Shown here one piece after another: positions 24,078-35,722 of a stretch of 64,000 bases of DNA. Under the pieces are notes generated by a model. It made no database searches, was not told the DNA's origin, and saw nothing but the letters and a program-made list of their open reading frames with translations. Both the position numbers and the translations under genes were made by a program. Within the stretch, counting starts at the first letter, position 1, and each line of letters opens with the position of its first letter. Source of the DNA: Thysanoteuthis rhombus (lineage: Eukaryota; Mollusca; Cephalopoda; Oegopsida; Thysanoteuthidae); NCBI GenBank assembly GCA_963457665.1, contig OY735218.1, positions 45,121,158 through 45,185,157 on the forward strand, in the 5' to 3' direction.

Positions 24078-25495
24078 GAGAGTAGGATGAGAAACAGGGG
24101 TGACTAGCAAAGTTTTAGAATAGTTTGGGGATAAAGATTTCACATTTTTGACAACCCAAAAATGGTCCAAAGGAAGATAAAAATAAGACACAACAAATAT
24201 TCCAGAAATAAATTGTTTTAGCTTATCCGTAGCTGTTAAGCTTCGCTTGCAATAGCAAATTTTTAAACCATGAAATCACCGAAAATTATGTAGTTGGCTA
24301 CTTACCAACCAGATCCAAGCAATAAAACGAGAGAGAATCCAAGAAAAAAAAGGAAGAAATAAAGAAAAATGTTTTGAGGAGAAGAAAAAAGCTTTTTTCT
24401 TCGTAACTGTGTAAATTCAAAGAAACTGCTTGCTGGAAAGACGATTCAAATCCAATTTTCCATCCATTCATTGAGGCCGGTGCTGCTTATTGTCAATCAA
24501 TATATGAATTGTCAGCTTGCATACGAATCTTGCAAACCAATATGATTTGCCGGAATTGGTTGAAATGCAATCATATATCCTCTGAATTTAATTTTGATCA
24601 ATGTCTTGTTCTTGAACTGATGTTTGTTGTCTTCCATATTGGAAAGCCTAAACGGGAGCAATAAAAAGGAAAGAAGTATAAAAAGAGAAATCTCATAAAA
24701 GAAATTCTGGAAACTTTCGAAGTAATTTCACTTGGGAGAGAAGAACTGAAAGAAAAATTGACTTTCCTTATGTTGAATAGTTTTGCATTTCCGTTTAAGG
24801 AGGTACAAATGGGCCAACGGTTAACAACACGAAGGATGGAAACTTCAGTCTAGAAACTTTGTGTTCACTTCGTACAAATGTCCTTGGGAGAATCATGAAT
24901 TCATCAGTTCTCTTCAGTTAGGGGTAAATAGCAGGTCGACAGTACTCTGCAGTCACGGTTAGCAACCAGTTTTCTTCTTAATTTGGTGATCTACATGGAT
25001 CAAAATAAATGAAAAATAATTCGGAATATTTATTCTTGCTATAAAGACGATTTTATTGGAAACATAATCAGCAAAACTTACGCAACTTTCAAGGGGGTGG
25101 GGCAGAAAATAATGTGTGCTGACTAAGGCGTCTTCTTTCTTGGCGTTAAGAATACCCTGCAAGTTGGACGTAACCCTACAAAGTGATTCTGAAATGTATC
25201 ATGAGTTCACGGAACAGAATTGTAATAAATACCAAAAGACAACAGTGTCAGCAGCAATCATCATGCGCTACGAAAACGGTGAATCCAGTCTATCGTCATT
25301 TTTCTCTCGGCAATTTGTTTTTTTCTCTCCTTTGCTGTGTAAACATGATGATGAAGAGAATAAGAGCGAGAACTTGAATTCCTTCGCTTTAGATAAGAAA
25401 TTAATTGTATTAAGAAAGGGAATAGAAAGCTAAAGGAAATAGTTCAACGTGAGAAGGTTTTTCTTCGTTTTTAAAAATGCGACATTGTTTACTAT
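24078..25495. other. No recognisable gene; possible tRNA-like patch at about 24,800
   Basis: At about 24,804-24,880 the + strand has TGGGCCAACGGTTAACAAC (A-box-like) and GTGTTCACTTCG (weak B-box-like) at tRNA-like spacing. No acceptor stem pairs, so this is only a hint of a SINE. The rest shows nothing. The frames at 25,116-25,433 are short and unsupported. Confidence 0.3.
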
Positions 25496-25506
25496 GTGTA
25501 TATGCA

Positions 25507-25507
<1 letters not shown>

Positions 25508-25553
<46 letters not shown>

Positions 25554-25573
25554 ATATATATATATATATACAT

Positions 25574-25607
<34 letters not shown>

Positions 25608-25700
25608 ATTTACGTGTATATTTGTCTGTGTATGCATATATGTATGTATATGCTTGCATGGTGTGTGTATGTGTGTGTATGTATGAATGTGTGCATGTGT
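25508..25700. repeat. Compound microsatellite (TATC)n-(TA)n-(TG)n and degenerate TG/TA continuation
   Basis: About eleven TATC units, then TA units, a short CATACG link, and about 13 TG units, followed by roughly 100 nt of degenerate TGTATG-type sequence. Confidence 0.9.
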
Positions 25701-25955
25701 AAGCGTATACACCGACTGTTCTGCACGGATAGGTAAAAAAATTCAGTTGATTGAATTTCCACTGAAGAGAGAGGATTGATGAGCTTCATTAAAAATTTTC
25801 ATTAAGTTGCTAAATACTTCAGTCGTAAATAATTTTCTGCCAAATTCTTCCTTTCGTTACGACTTGACAAGATTCTGGTTCTCATCTTTAATTAAGAGAT
25901 TTTAGTATCCCTCGGGCGTTATCTATTTTACAGATAAAATTCTAATTTTGAAAGT
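25701..25955. other. No recognisable gene
   Basis: A+T-rich, nothing seen. Confidence 0.3.
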
Positions 25956-25959
25956 CCAC

Positions 25960-26320
25960 GAAAATCTTTTCTTTTTTTTATCTTGTCCTTTTTCTCCTTT
26001 CTACTCAGTTCGTTGAAGTAGTTATCTCTCCTTCTAATTTTCTCCACTCTCTGTCACTTTCCCTCGCCATCTCTCTCTCTTTTCCCTTGAGTGCCTTTTT
26101 CCCTCTTATACTGTTCCTATTCATATTTTTTGCTCCGTTCATCACTCTTTTCTCTCCTCTACATCACTTTTTATTTACATAATTTTCCCCCTATCTTCTT
26201 CTCTCTCATTCACCTCTACTTTTTTCTCTATCTCACTCTATTTCTTATACCTTCTTCCTTTCTCTCTCTCTCTCTCTCTGCTTACCTTTTTCTATCTCTT
26301 TTTTTCATTTTCCGCTTTAT
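25960..26320. repeat. Pyrimidine-rich tract
   Basis: T/C-dominated on the + strand, with a (TC)n run at about 26,260-26,279. No coding signal. Confidence 0.6.
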
Positions 26321-26920
26321 CTCTTTCCTCTCCACCTTGATATACACTCATTCAACCACAAATATAAGTACTTTTTTGGTATAAGAAATCAACTTTGTAG
26401 TAGATACTCCCCATTTGCTCATTTCAGATCTTATGAACACATTTGGTTGACGAATAAAATTTTGGTACAAGACCACCAGAGGAACGAACAGTGGCTTGAG
26501 CGCTTGCCAACGCTCTACGGTAGGTGCGCAAATTTGGTGCGTTGTTAACTTCTTTCGAAGACTGTTCTTTGTAGAGTCCCAGTAGAGTTTGGAGCAGTTG
26601 TGAAAAGTAAAAAAAAAAGAAAAGTTTCATGGATGAAAAATACATGTGAACTGGAAAAGAAGGAGAAACACTGTGCATCAAAACATTTCTAGTTTATTTT
26701 CAACTGCGACGAAAGACGAGGGTTCTTGGACCAATTTTTTAGTCGGTCAACTGCATCTGTAAGGAATTAAGTGATCCACAGGGCGTCTTTTTTTCAATTC
26801 ATAGCAAAGGTAGAAAGATACGATATAGAGAGTGGGCAAAAATAGGTAGGACAAGAAAGGAAAGAAAAAAAAATGCAGACCATACAGTGGTATGAATAAA
26901 TGTATACCTCGATAAATATA
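26321..26920. other. No recognisable gene
   Basis: Ordinary A+T-rich sequence. The 85-codon minus-strand frame at 26,424-26,681 has no recognisable motif. Confidence 0.3.
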
Positions 26921-26921
26921 T

Positions 26922-26922
<1 letters not shown>

Positions 26923-26976
<54 letters not shown>

Positions 26977-27400
26977 GTCAACGTCTGTTGTTGGACATAC
27001 GCCTTGCCCAGGATTCGCCATACTTCCCTATCGTGGGCGTCGCGGAGCCAGTACTTTCTGAATGTATCTAGCTCGTCTCTCCATCCAATACTCTGTCGGC
27101 CTTGGTTGCGCATGTGATTTCAGGGGATCCATGTCGTGAGTCGCGATGTCCAGCGGTTGCAACATGGCCAGCCCATTGCCATTTGATTTTTTTTAATTTC
27201 TTGCTCTCTTCATTTACTTCACTAGCATTAGTTGGGGGTCGTGTAGGTTCACTGCAAAAAGGGTAATGTCGTCTGCAAATCTGAAGTTGCTCATATACTC
27301 GCTGTCTATTTCGATTCCTTCATTCTCCCAGTCTAGTCTTCTGAAAAAGGAGGCGAATGCTCGGCTCGAGCGAGATGTATTGAAATTGAAAAGACTTCAA
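26923..27400 (-). pseudogene. RTE-clade retrotransposon with internal deletion
   Basis: Read on the minus strand: a relic of RT motif C (SNFRFADDITLFAVN at about 27,250-27,300) is followed, after a deletion, by the C-terminal SIGWRDELDTFRKYWLRDAHDR block (about 27,030-27,100). The 3' end is CAACAGACGTTGACTGATGA, leading into a long (GAT)n tail (ATC on the + strand, 26,923-26,977). It retains the FADD catalytic pair, but several stops and a deletion of the thumb region make it non-functional. Confidence 0.7.
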
Positions 27401-27579
27401 AAGGTGAGCCATGCAAGGATGTGTCTGTACTTGTCTAAACTGGACGTAACTTCTGCGTCTACCTCTGCTGCCAAATCCCTCTGTTGACTGCTTCTGCCCA
27501 GTCAGAAATTATTTGCCCCAACCATAATTGGGCGAAATTTTCCAGTTTCACTGACTCTTATGTACTTGATAATGATAAT

Positions 27580-27745
27580 ATTATCAGATATCCTGTAGGC
27601 GTTTTCTTATCAGTCCACCGACAAGGTAGTTCGAATTTCACTATGAGCATTTATAGGTGCACTCACACAAGAGACCTCGCTCGCTATATGTCCATAGTAT
27701 ACTTATTATTATGCTCTAACAATTTTCTGTTTATGAGAATTTTTT
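27580..27745 (+). repeat. Dispersed repeat family D, copy 1
   Basis: An inverted partner is at 28,585-28,745. Shared landmarks are GTTTTCTTATCAGTCCACCG versus GTTTTCTCATCGGTCCGCCG, AGTTCGAATTTCACTA, TAGGTGCACTCACAC and TCGCTCGCTATAT. Translations are also similar (SSNFTMSI versus SSNFTTSI), but neither frame is long. I cannot say whether it is a mobile element or a duplicated exon-like piece. Confidence 0.5.
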
Positions 27746-27996
27746 TCATTCTGTGGGTTCTGTGCTGAATTGTATTATACCTATCGAATATTCAAATCAA
27801 TAACTCCATTACTGATTAGAAAATACAATTTTAGATTAAGTTGATTGTGAGACGAACAAATTCGATTGGATGTAAATTCTTCTTCGATCGATATCGAGTG
27901 AATAGTGGGATTTTGCTCTACTGTGAGCCACAGTAACTGCTACTCAAAAGTGGAAAACAAAGACAATGAAAAAACGGAAAAAAGAGAAGGGATTGA

Positions 27997-28041
<45 letters not shown>

Positions 28042-28584
28042 TAATTGTTTTTGAGAGATTAACAAAATCTAATTTGTGATGATTGTTTTCGATCAGACAT
28101 AATATGATTGTGTTGTTCATTTCATGTAACCAAGTTTTTTTCTATTAAAAATATCCGTTCCACTGCAGATCTTGGATTAAACTCAATGACCGTCGCTTGG
28201 AAACGAAGTTGTCTATCCAATCGAACAACACCAACAGTACCCAGTTCAAAAGTGACAACAAACCCCCATTCTAGTTGTAGTAGTAGTGGTAGTCCTTTAA
28301 TGCATCGTACAGGGAACTGAAGGGCTAAATTGGGCCAGAAAGCCAAGGGAGGGGGCCTGAAGTCTTTTTTGAGGGGGTGTAGAGCTGTGCATCAAAACTT
28401 TTAATTCGATGGGAAATGTCCATTAATAAGATAGCTTGACTTTCATTTATCAGTGGGAGTATATATGTGGCATGCTTAAAGGGTTATAGTCGATGTAAAC
28501 AGGATGGCTAAAAGACTGGGGTGTTTGTTTATATGGTGGGGTTAGAACATCTTCGTATCACCGTCTAAAATTCCTCTAAGAGTA
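27746..28584. other. No recognised gene; (GA)n run and one short conserved-looking frame
   Basis: A (GA)n run is at about 27,999-28,036. The minus-strand frame at 28,122-28,346 (74 codons) has mixed composition and no low-complexity bias, unlike most chance frames here, but I recognise no family. It is left unannotated as a gene. Confidence 0.3.
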
Positions 28585-28745
28585 GTTTTAGTAACTTTTA
28601 AAAATAATTGGTATATGGCGAGCGAAATGTTTTGCGTGTGTGCGCCTAAAATGCTTGTAGTAAAATTCGAACTGCCTGGTCGGCGGACCGATGAGAAAAC
28701 ACTTACGGGCCGTCGGGAAAGGTTATAGATGACATAGCAAGGCGG
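28585..28745 (-). repeat. Dispersed repeat family D, copy 2 (inverted)
   Basis: Inverted partner of 27,580-27,745, about 840 nt away, with the same order of landmarks. Confidence 0.5.
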
Positions 28746-28984
28746 ACTGGGCACTGTTGACTTGGGAAAGCAACCAGTCTTGGAGAAAGATAACTCTAAT
28801 TCTGGAGTGAGAACTGCAACCCCCTTAAGACGTTTGGGTACCAACTTCACCGTTCCTTGTCTATCGGTACAGAAGAAGGTCTTCTCGTAGTAGTGGACTC
28901 ACATTTATAACAACCTACCTGAGGATGGCTAACAAGGTGTGATGGTTGTTAGTAAGCTAATGTGATGTGTTTGATTCTCATGAG

Positions 28985-30015
28985 TGCACCACTAATCACG
29001 AAGAAAACTACATTATGCGTTGGCACATACAATGTCAGAACACTCTCCAGAGACATAAACCTAACTGAATCAGAAATCGGAATCAAATCATCGAATGAGA
29101 CATTTGCGGAATGAAAAGGCCCTGAAAAGAACTAATCGAACATAAAGATCGAATATCTTCTTTGCTGTTATGGAAAAGAAAAAAAGAGTATGAGACAGAG
29201 TTGGCTTTTCTACCAATAAAGAATGCTATCTGATTCAAAGCTATCTCAGATCACGTATCCAGTATCACCGTAGGGATCTTAAGTACAAACTAAACCCAAT
29301 CAAGTTTATGTTCCCATTTCACGGTCTACCACAGAGGAAATAAACAACCTCTTCGACGACTTAAACTCCATACTTCAAGGTGCCAAGAAATATTTAAATA
29401 TCATCATGGGGAAATTCAACACTCAGATGGGACAAGGTAATGATAGTTGGGATCTTGTTAACTGAGTTTATCACCATGAAATCCTTGAAAAGAGAAGAAA
29501 TCAAGCAAAGAATAATTATTGTGGAATGGCAAACTTTCAGTAGATATGGAAAATCCCACTGGTCCTGAAAAGAAGAACCAATGCATTCGCCCGATAGTCA
29601 CCTATGGAGCTAAAACATGGGACACAACTATGAGATTGGTCCTAAAATTGAGAACTATGCGAAGTACACAAGAGAGAACCATCCTTAACATCACATGATG
29701 AGATCACAAGGCAGCAAAGTGTATCAGAGAAAAAACAGAAATATTATAGATTCCTTTAGAAAACGCAAATGGCAGTTGGCAGGTCATGTTCCAAGAATGA
29801 TACGCAACAGCTGATATCATAACTGACAACATAGATCCCCAGAGATCATATGCAGTCAACAATAACTGTGGTTGACAAAAATGAGATGGCCTGACGAACG
29901 AGACGAGTTCAGAAAGTATTGTCCCTGCGACGCCCATGGCAGAGAGATCTGGTGAAACTCAAGGAAGTTTTATTCCAACAACAGGTGCTAAAAGGCTGTT
30001 ACTACTGCTGATTGC
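28985..30015 (+). pseudogene. RTE-clade retrotransposon, both ends present, centre deleted
   Basis: The 5' part encodes TKKTTLCVGTYNVRTLSRD, the start of the apurinic-type endonuclease (TYNVRTL motif). Further pieces of the endonuclease follow up to about 29,460. The RT is missing. From about 29,590 the C-terminal block resumes (TYGAKTWDTTMRLVLKL, then DHKAAKCIREKTEI), and the end resembles the other copies up to a CTGCTGATTGCT tail. Many stops and frameshifts. This is the only RTE remnant here that keeps the endonuclease end. Confidence 0.65.
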
Positions 30016-30029
30016 TAATATTAAGAATT

Positions 30030-30420
30030 TCCATTTTTGAATCCTTCATGTTTTTCTTTCCTTTCTTTCTTTTATTCATTCATATCCATCTCCTTTTTTG
30101 CACTTTCTCCCCATTCTGTGTTTGAATTTCTTTCTTTCTTTTTTCATTTATTCATTCATATACTTTTCTTACCATTTTCTTCCATTCCTTCTTTGCATTC
30201 TTTCTTTCTTTCTTTCTTTCTTTTTTTCTTTCTTTCTTTCTTTCTTTCTTTCTTTATTGAATTCATTTGGCTCTTTCTTTTCATTGCTTCCCTTTACATT
30301 ATTTGTTTGCTTCTTTCTTCCTCTTTCGTTTTTCTTTCCCTTAAAAAGTTTCATTCTCGTGCCTTGTTTGTATCTCTATTTCTTTCTCCTCATTGATTTA
30401 TTCATTCTTCCCTTGTATGA
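30030..30420. repeat. (CTTT)n-rich pyrimidine tract
   Basis: An irregular TTTC-rich region with regular (CTTT)n cores at about 30,199-30,254. Frames through it are compositional. Confidence 0.75.
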
Positions 30421-30599
30421 AAGAAATATCATCTCATTTTTTGTAATCCATGTCCTTTTGATATCTTTGAACTACTATATCAATTATAGAAGACGGCAAC
30501 ATAATAACTTAATCTTTTTTTAAACAAGTTGTTATGTAATGGTCGTAAATTCAGAACTAGTACATTGGAATACTATCTGGCGTAGGCCTTTTTAATCAA

Positions 30600-30690
30600 T
30601 AAGATACACTTGTGAAGTAACATGTAGTTTTATCAAGAGACTTACTCTAGATAGTAATTAAAAGTTAAGATCTCGTATCTTTTTATTAGT
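30600..30690 (+). repeat. Short dispersed repeat (family E), copy 1
   Basis: AGAGACTTACTCTAGATAGTAATTA followed by AGATCTCGTAT recurs at 32,562-32,612 with few changes (positions 30,637 onward here). No coding content. Confidence 0.4.
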
Positions 30691-31009
30691 TTAGTAGCAT
30701 ATATTACACTGATTTCAATTATGATATTTTCTGATAATATATCTAATCTCTCATGGTGAATATGGGCCGACACTCTGGTACAAAGGGCTTGACCACCACC
30801 GGGAAGGAAATGATGTTGTGGTCAATATTGTGTTTCGAAAGTTCTGAAAAGAATAAAGCATGAAGCAACATTTGTTCCTAAGAGGGACACTGACGCTTGA
30901 GTACTATTAGACAAAACCGAAACCTGTTAAATATTTACAAAAAACACTTACGTTTCAAAATGGAGTAAGAGCCTGTACGGTAAACAAACCTCTCCTTACT
31001 AAGAATACA
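30691..31009. other. No recognisable gene
   Basis: Nothing seen. Confidence 0.3.
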
Positions 31010-31725
31010 ACACATACAAGCTAGATTGGACTTTTATAAGAAGAGCAAGTTGTGTACTGTAAAGGATTGGAGAAAAACGATGAATGCAACATTCAATATG
31101 TTCCCAGTGGAAGAAACCATAATTTTTGGAGGAAAACATCTTGAAGATTTGCAAACTTTGCATCAAAAACACAATAAAATTTCCTCTGTCATTTATGGAA
31201 TGGGGTTGTATATAACGCAAAAGCAAAAGTGACCAACATATAATTGAATTCAATGACCTACTGAAAGGTTTTAGAGAGCAAACTGTCGCTGTTCAAACTG
31301 AACTCAAGAAATCGGATATTTCAGCCTAAGGATGGCCACTGTCACATTGCACATTCCATTTCGAATTGGTTTTTCTGCAAGCAAATCTGCATTCTAAACT
31401 GGCCAGCAAACTCCCTCGATTTGAATACAATGGGAAACATTTTTGGAGGACTCAAGAATGTTTAGGTTGAAGAATAGAAAAATAATAATAAGTATCGAGT
31501 CTTTTTGGTAGCAACGATTCAGTCTACCTGGGTAAACACAATAACACCTGAAATCATAAATTTCTTATATGAGTATTGGAGCAATATTAATCTCAAAAGT
31601 AGGGAACACAAAATGTTGACTACTTTTATTGTTAAAATAAGGGAGGTCTGCACTAGTAATGGGATTTACCAAAGTTTGACATATCTTTGGAACAGTCCAT
31701 CATTGAAACCAGTGTAATACATGGT
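31010..31725 (+). pseudogene. Decayed Tc1/mariner-type transposase
   Basis: The clearest block is at about 31,321-31,460. It reads FQPKDGHCHIAHSISNWF and, further on, LNWPANSLDLNTMGNIFGGLK, in register with the FQQDGAPCHRA...WPGNSPDLNPIENLWG region that carries the second and third catalytic acids in Tc1-like enzymes. About 31,175-31,215 (KISSVIYGMGLY) fits the preceding SVMVWG block. Stops and frameshifts break it throughout, and neither the DNA-binding N-terminus nor terminal inverted repeats were found. Confidence 0.6.
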
Positions 31726-31919
31726 ACTAAAAATTCTCCATTCAAATATTTCTAGTTATGTTTTGCTTCAAACCAATGAATAACACAGATTTGAAACTCA
31801 CTTCATCTTAAACAAAAGAGACAATTAGTAATCAAACATTTGATTTCATTTGAATCAATGCATATTTTTAATCAAAAAAGACACAACGGTTCTTTAAAAC
31901 ATAGAAAGTAAGCATAGTA

Positions 31920-32005
31920 TCCCAATATCTCCTGATGAGCCGGTCAAAATTCCTTTGTGAGCCGTATGTGGTCCACGGGCCGTAGGTTGCCTACTCCTGA
32001 TCTAT
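31920..32005 (-). mobile_element. hAT-type DNA transposon terminus (non-autonomous remnant)
   Basis: The minus strand begins CAGGAGTAGGCAACCTACGG and continues CCCGTGGACCACATACGGCT. This is the widespread hAT/SPIN-like end of the form CAGNGGTNGGCAACCTNCGG. Only one end is seen; the other is lost or diverged, so the length is uncertain. Confidence 0.6.
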
Positions 32006-32287
32006 ACTCGAATGATGATGTTTCCAGGGATAAATCCTCAAAGTAATTCCACAAAGATATTAAACAAAAACGGTATAATGTGAAAAATAAAACTGAACGA
32101 GTTTCCAAAGACGAAACAAGTTCAGTCCAGTGAGTGTCCAGTCATCCAATATCAACAAATCAATAGCCTACGAAGGCAATGGTTCGTAAGTCCTATTCTG
32201 AGTACACCTATTAGGACCTGGCACACTTATCCACTTTCAAAAACAGTAAGTTGTGTTCCCCTATCTATTTATCCATCTTTCTATCGA

Positions 32288-32290
32288 GCC

Positions 32291-32332
<42 letters not shown>
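32288..32332. repeat. (TA)n microsatellite
   Basis: About 22 TA units. Confidence 0.95.
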
Positions 32333-32337
<5 letters not shown>

Positions 32338-32561
32338 GGCTATGGGGTGATAATTGGTAGGGTCCCTATCCTTTCCAAGTTGTGATGCATCCTGGTGTAC
32401 CCTGACGCTTACCACTCACATTTTGCTGGGACACTTTCGAAATTGGGGTATACATATCTGCAGTATCATATATCAGACAAAAACCTGGTCGAAACATAGT
32501 AAAAAATGCATTATGTCGACTCCAACTTTTCATGAGAATGCAAATAAATGAAGTCTTATCC

Positions 32562-32625
32562 AGAGACTTACTCTTGATGGTAATTACCAGTAAAGAAGAT
32601 CTCGTATATTTTTCTTCTTTGTCTC
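32562..32625 (+). repeat. Short dispersed repeat (family E), copy 2
   Basis: Matches 30,637-30,690: AGAGACTTACTCTTGATGGTAATTA, then GATCTCGTATATTTTT. Confidence 0.4.
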
Positions 32626-33675
32626 TGTACCCCCTTTGGTATTGATCGATGTATTCATTGATCTGTCCGTCCGTCAAAATCACCATCTTCTGTTCGTTCA
32701 CACGACTGGTTACTAAGTAAATTCATAAATCACTATTTTCAAGTCTGTGTTCATCACAAACCATATGACGTAGATATCTGTTTGTCCACTTGATGTTCCT
32801 ATGTTCTTGACAAGCAGGATTTTTCATACTATTTTTAACAGGGTTTCATTAAAAAGGGTAAAGTGTCTACATTTCTCTTTGTTTCAAGTAATTTTACGAG
32901 TGATTATCTCAATTAAGATCAAAGAAACTCTGTTGTTTTGAAAGAAAATGTGCTCAAGATTCCTGCCTCATATAAAGGCAGCTTGAAAAAAGAAGATTCG
33001 TTTCACTGTATTTTGATTCTATTTTGTACAAAATGTTAATAACTCAAGTGATATTTACAGAAGCAAATTTACCAAAAAGTAAAGAGAAAAATATGATGAT
33101 CTCTCTCTTATTCACTCTCTCTAACTTTTTGATATTTTGTTTTCAGTTTATACTTTTTTACATTAATTTGTACAACCTTACTACCTCAAACCTTGTACTA
33201 ATTGAAAGTGCGCTATTCAAAGCATTCCTGTATAATACGAAATATTTGATGCATACATACGGTTGATACGACGACACTCTGAACGATGACGGTAAGCTGA
33301 TGGTCATGTGATGATATTGTTCAACAAGAAATAAAGGGAAATGACTTCACTATCTCATTTCCAGGTTGTACGATCACACAATATGTTTGTTATCAAAATT
33401 GTCTGATAAATAAAGGTTCAGTTGTTGAACTTTCGGCTAGATAGTAAATCAAAATAGTAGCAGGAATTTAGTCGAGGTGCTGTATTTCATGGCATACATG
33501 ACGCACGAGTACATAAGACGCATCCAGCATAGAATATTCAGGAAAGTATTTAGTTCATCTAATCCCGCAAATTATTTTTTTTACTGTAAGTCGAATGCAC
33601 ACTTTTAGGTTTCTTTTTTACCTGTCTGGATAAAAATTATGATAGAAAGAAACTGATAAATTCAGATGGAATCCT
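32626..33675. other. No recognisable gene
   Basis: A+T-rich. The frame at 33,024-33,266 is short and without motif. Confidence 0.3.
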
Positions 33676-33679
33676 TTCA

Positions 33680-34355
33680 GTGCTGTGGTTTAGTTTCACG
33701 CCAGTTGCCCTGTGGTTATCGCTGAAGTGTCCCCAGGTCTCCAGCCCTCCTCTCATATCTCCCCCACTTATCACAGCAGTGCTGTGGTTTGTACCTTCAC
33801 CACCATTATTTATTTATTCATTTATACTTTCCTCTCCTCCTCTCACTGTTAGGCCCTTGCTATCAGCTTGGGATCGTAGATCTAATGTTTCTAGCACTCT
33901 CTCTGGTATGCATGCAGTCCTCAGTCGTGCTGTGGTCTGTACAGTCTCAGTCCTTTCTCTTATTCCCAGTTCTTCGAATCTTGATTTCAGTGTCTTTGGT
34001 ACGGTTCTGAGTGAACCCTCTATTACTGGTACTACCCTGACTTTCATCTTCTACACTTTCTTCAGCTCTCTTGCCAGGTTCTGATATTTCCCATACTTTT
34101 CTAGTCCTGTTTTGGCCTTTTGCACACCGACTTCTATGTCTTCTACCGCCTTTACTCTTCATATACAGTCTGTTTGTGTCATATCTGGGATGTAAGGCCT
34201 CGTCAAATTCCTTCTAAAAGGTATGAACACATGGGCTGTATCAGTGGTGAGATAAACTGGACCTTTCCTTGGATGAAGAAGGGAAGAACTCCAATCAATG
34301 GAGCTACGAACAAGAAAATTCATGACAATGCACAAGGACTTACATCTCTAAAAGT
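33680..34355 (-). mobile_element. R4/Dong-type copy with a 5' inversion (twin-priming structure)
   Basis: On the minus strand, 34,206 down to 33,680 holds the 3' part of the element: ALHPRYDTNRLYMKS, a jump over the zinc knuckle and endonuclease, the VRVVPVI-equivalent block, and a damaged tail with the hairpin at about 33,696-33,712. On the plus strand, 34,213-34,350 holds the piece that should lie immediately upstream (LKGMNTWAVSVVR, then TGPFLG, then MTMHKDLHL). The two pieces are contiguous in the element, with an overlap of about three codons, but in opposite orientations. Stops are present in both. It is dead. Confidence 0.7.
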
Positions 34356-34800
34356 TGAGAATAAAATTCCCCCTTCATTTTCACCCTTAAAAGTGGGAAA
34401 AATCTCCCATCGCTATTTTGACCCCCCAAAATGGAAAAAAAATGTCCTCCTCCATTTTCACCCCAAAAAAGGAAGAAAAATCCCCCCTCTATTTTGTCCC
34501 ACAAAGTGGATGAAAGATTTTTACCGACATCTTTACCCCTGAATCTCTCCTGCCATTTTGACTCCAAATAGTTCGCCCCTATTTTCGCACCTAAAACTGA
34601 AAAAAAACTCCACCTCCATTAAGACCCCTAAAAGAGGAAAAAAATTACTTTTAAATGTTGGTCCCTAAAAGTGAAAAAAAATTTCCCTTTCTATCTTGAT
34701 CAAAATACCCCTCCAATTAGACCTTTGAAATAGGAAAAATAATTCCCCCACTGTTTTGAGCCGAAAAAGTGGGAAAAGATTGTAAGGGAAAAGAGGAGTC
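34356..34800. repeat. Degenerate minisatellite, period about 39 nt
   Basis: About ten to eleven imperfect units with the pattern CCCCTCCATTTTGACCCC, then AAAAGTGGGAAAAAAAT. The first four units (about 36-39 nt each) are the clearest, and later ones decay. It starts exactly where the inverted R4 piece stops. No coding content. Confidence 0.65.
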
Positions 34801-34996
34801 CCAAATCGATTTTGACCTCCAATTATTTCAATTAGATTAAGAAATATACTAATATTTCAAATTTTTCAATTCATAATAATTCATAAAATGATAAAATGAG
34901 TAATTTTATGAAAGAAATAATTCTCTCTCGGAATTGGCTAATTCGTCAGAACATTTAATCATGGGAAAAAAATACGTTGGAGTAGTGACAAGACTA

Positions 34997-35021
34997 ATAA
35001 TAATAATAATAATAATAATAA
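34997..35021. repeat. (TAA)n repeat at the 5' side of an R4 copy
   Basis: About eight TAA units, directly followed by R4 coding sequence. Confidence 0.85.
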
Positions 35022-35722
35022 GAGAAATCATAACATGGTTACGAAAAGGGAACCTTAAGAGAGAAACGAAATCGCTCATCATGGCAGCCCAAAACAAAAG
35101 CATAAGGACAAACTACATAAAAACAAAAATCAACAGAACACAGACAAACAGCAAATGCTGCATGTGCGGTGAAAGAGATGAGACAGTAAACCACATAACT
35201 AGTGAATGTAGCCAGCTCGCCCAGAAGGAGTATAAGCATAGACACGATAGAGTAGTAACGATGATACAATGGGAACTAAGCAAACAAATGGGATTCAACC
35301 ATGTGGAAAAGTGGTATCAGCACAAGCCAGAGGCAGTTTTGGAGAATGACAACCACAAACTACTGTGGGACTTTGACATCCAAACTGACCACCTCATCCA
35401 GGCAAGAAAACCGGACTTGGTAATAACAGACAAAAAAAGGAAGGCCTGCCAAAGAGTAGACATTGCTGTACCTGCAGACCATAGAGGAAAAAAGAAGGAG
35501 AGTGAAAAACGGGGAAAATACCAGGACCTAGCAAGAGAGTTAAGGAAGATGTGGAACATGAAAACCAGGGTAGTACCGGTCATAGTGGGCGAACTAGGAA
35601 CAGTCGCCAAAACGCTGAGGGTGAGACTGGAGGAGATCAGGATTAGGGGAAGGATAGAGACCGTACAGACCACAGCACTACTGGGAACTGCACGGATACT
35701 GAGGAAGGTGCTAGAGATATAA
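35022..35722 (+). pseudogene. R4-type ORF fragment: zinc knuckle and restriction-like endonuclease
   Basis: The frame is open from the TAA repeat to the stop at 35,720-35,722 (about 230 codons of true element sequence; the ATG at 34,934 lies in unrelated flanking DNA and is not a real start). It contains a CCHC knuckle (CCMCGERDETVNHITSEC), the endonuclease PD motif in ARKPDLVITDKKRKACQR followed by VD at the expected distance, and the final TTALLGTARILRKVLEI. It lacks the whole RT and cannot mobilise itself. The open frame and close similarity to 3749-5236 mark it as a young insertion. Confidence 0.75.
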
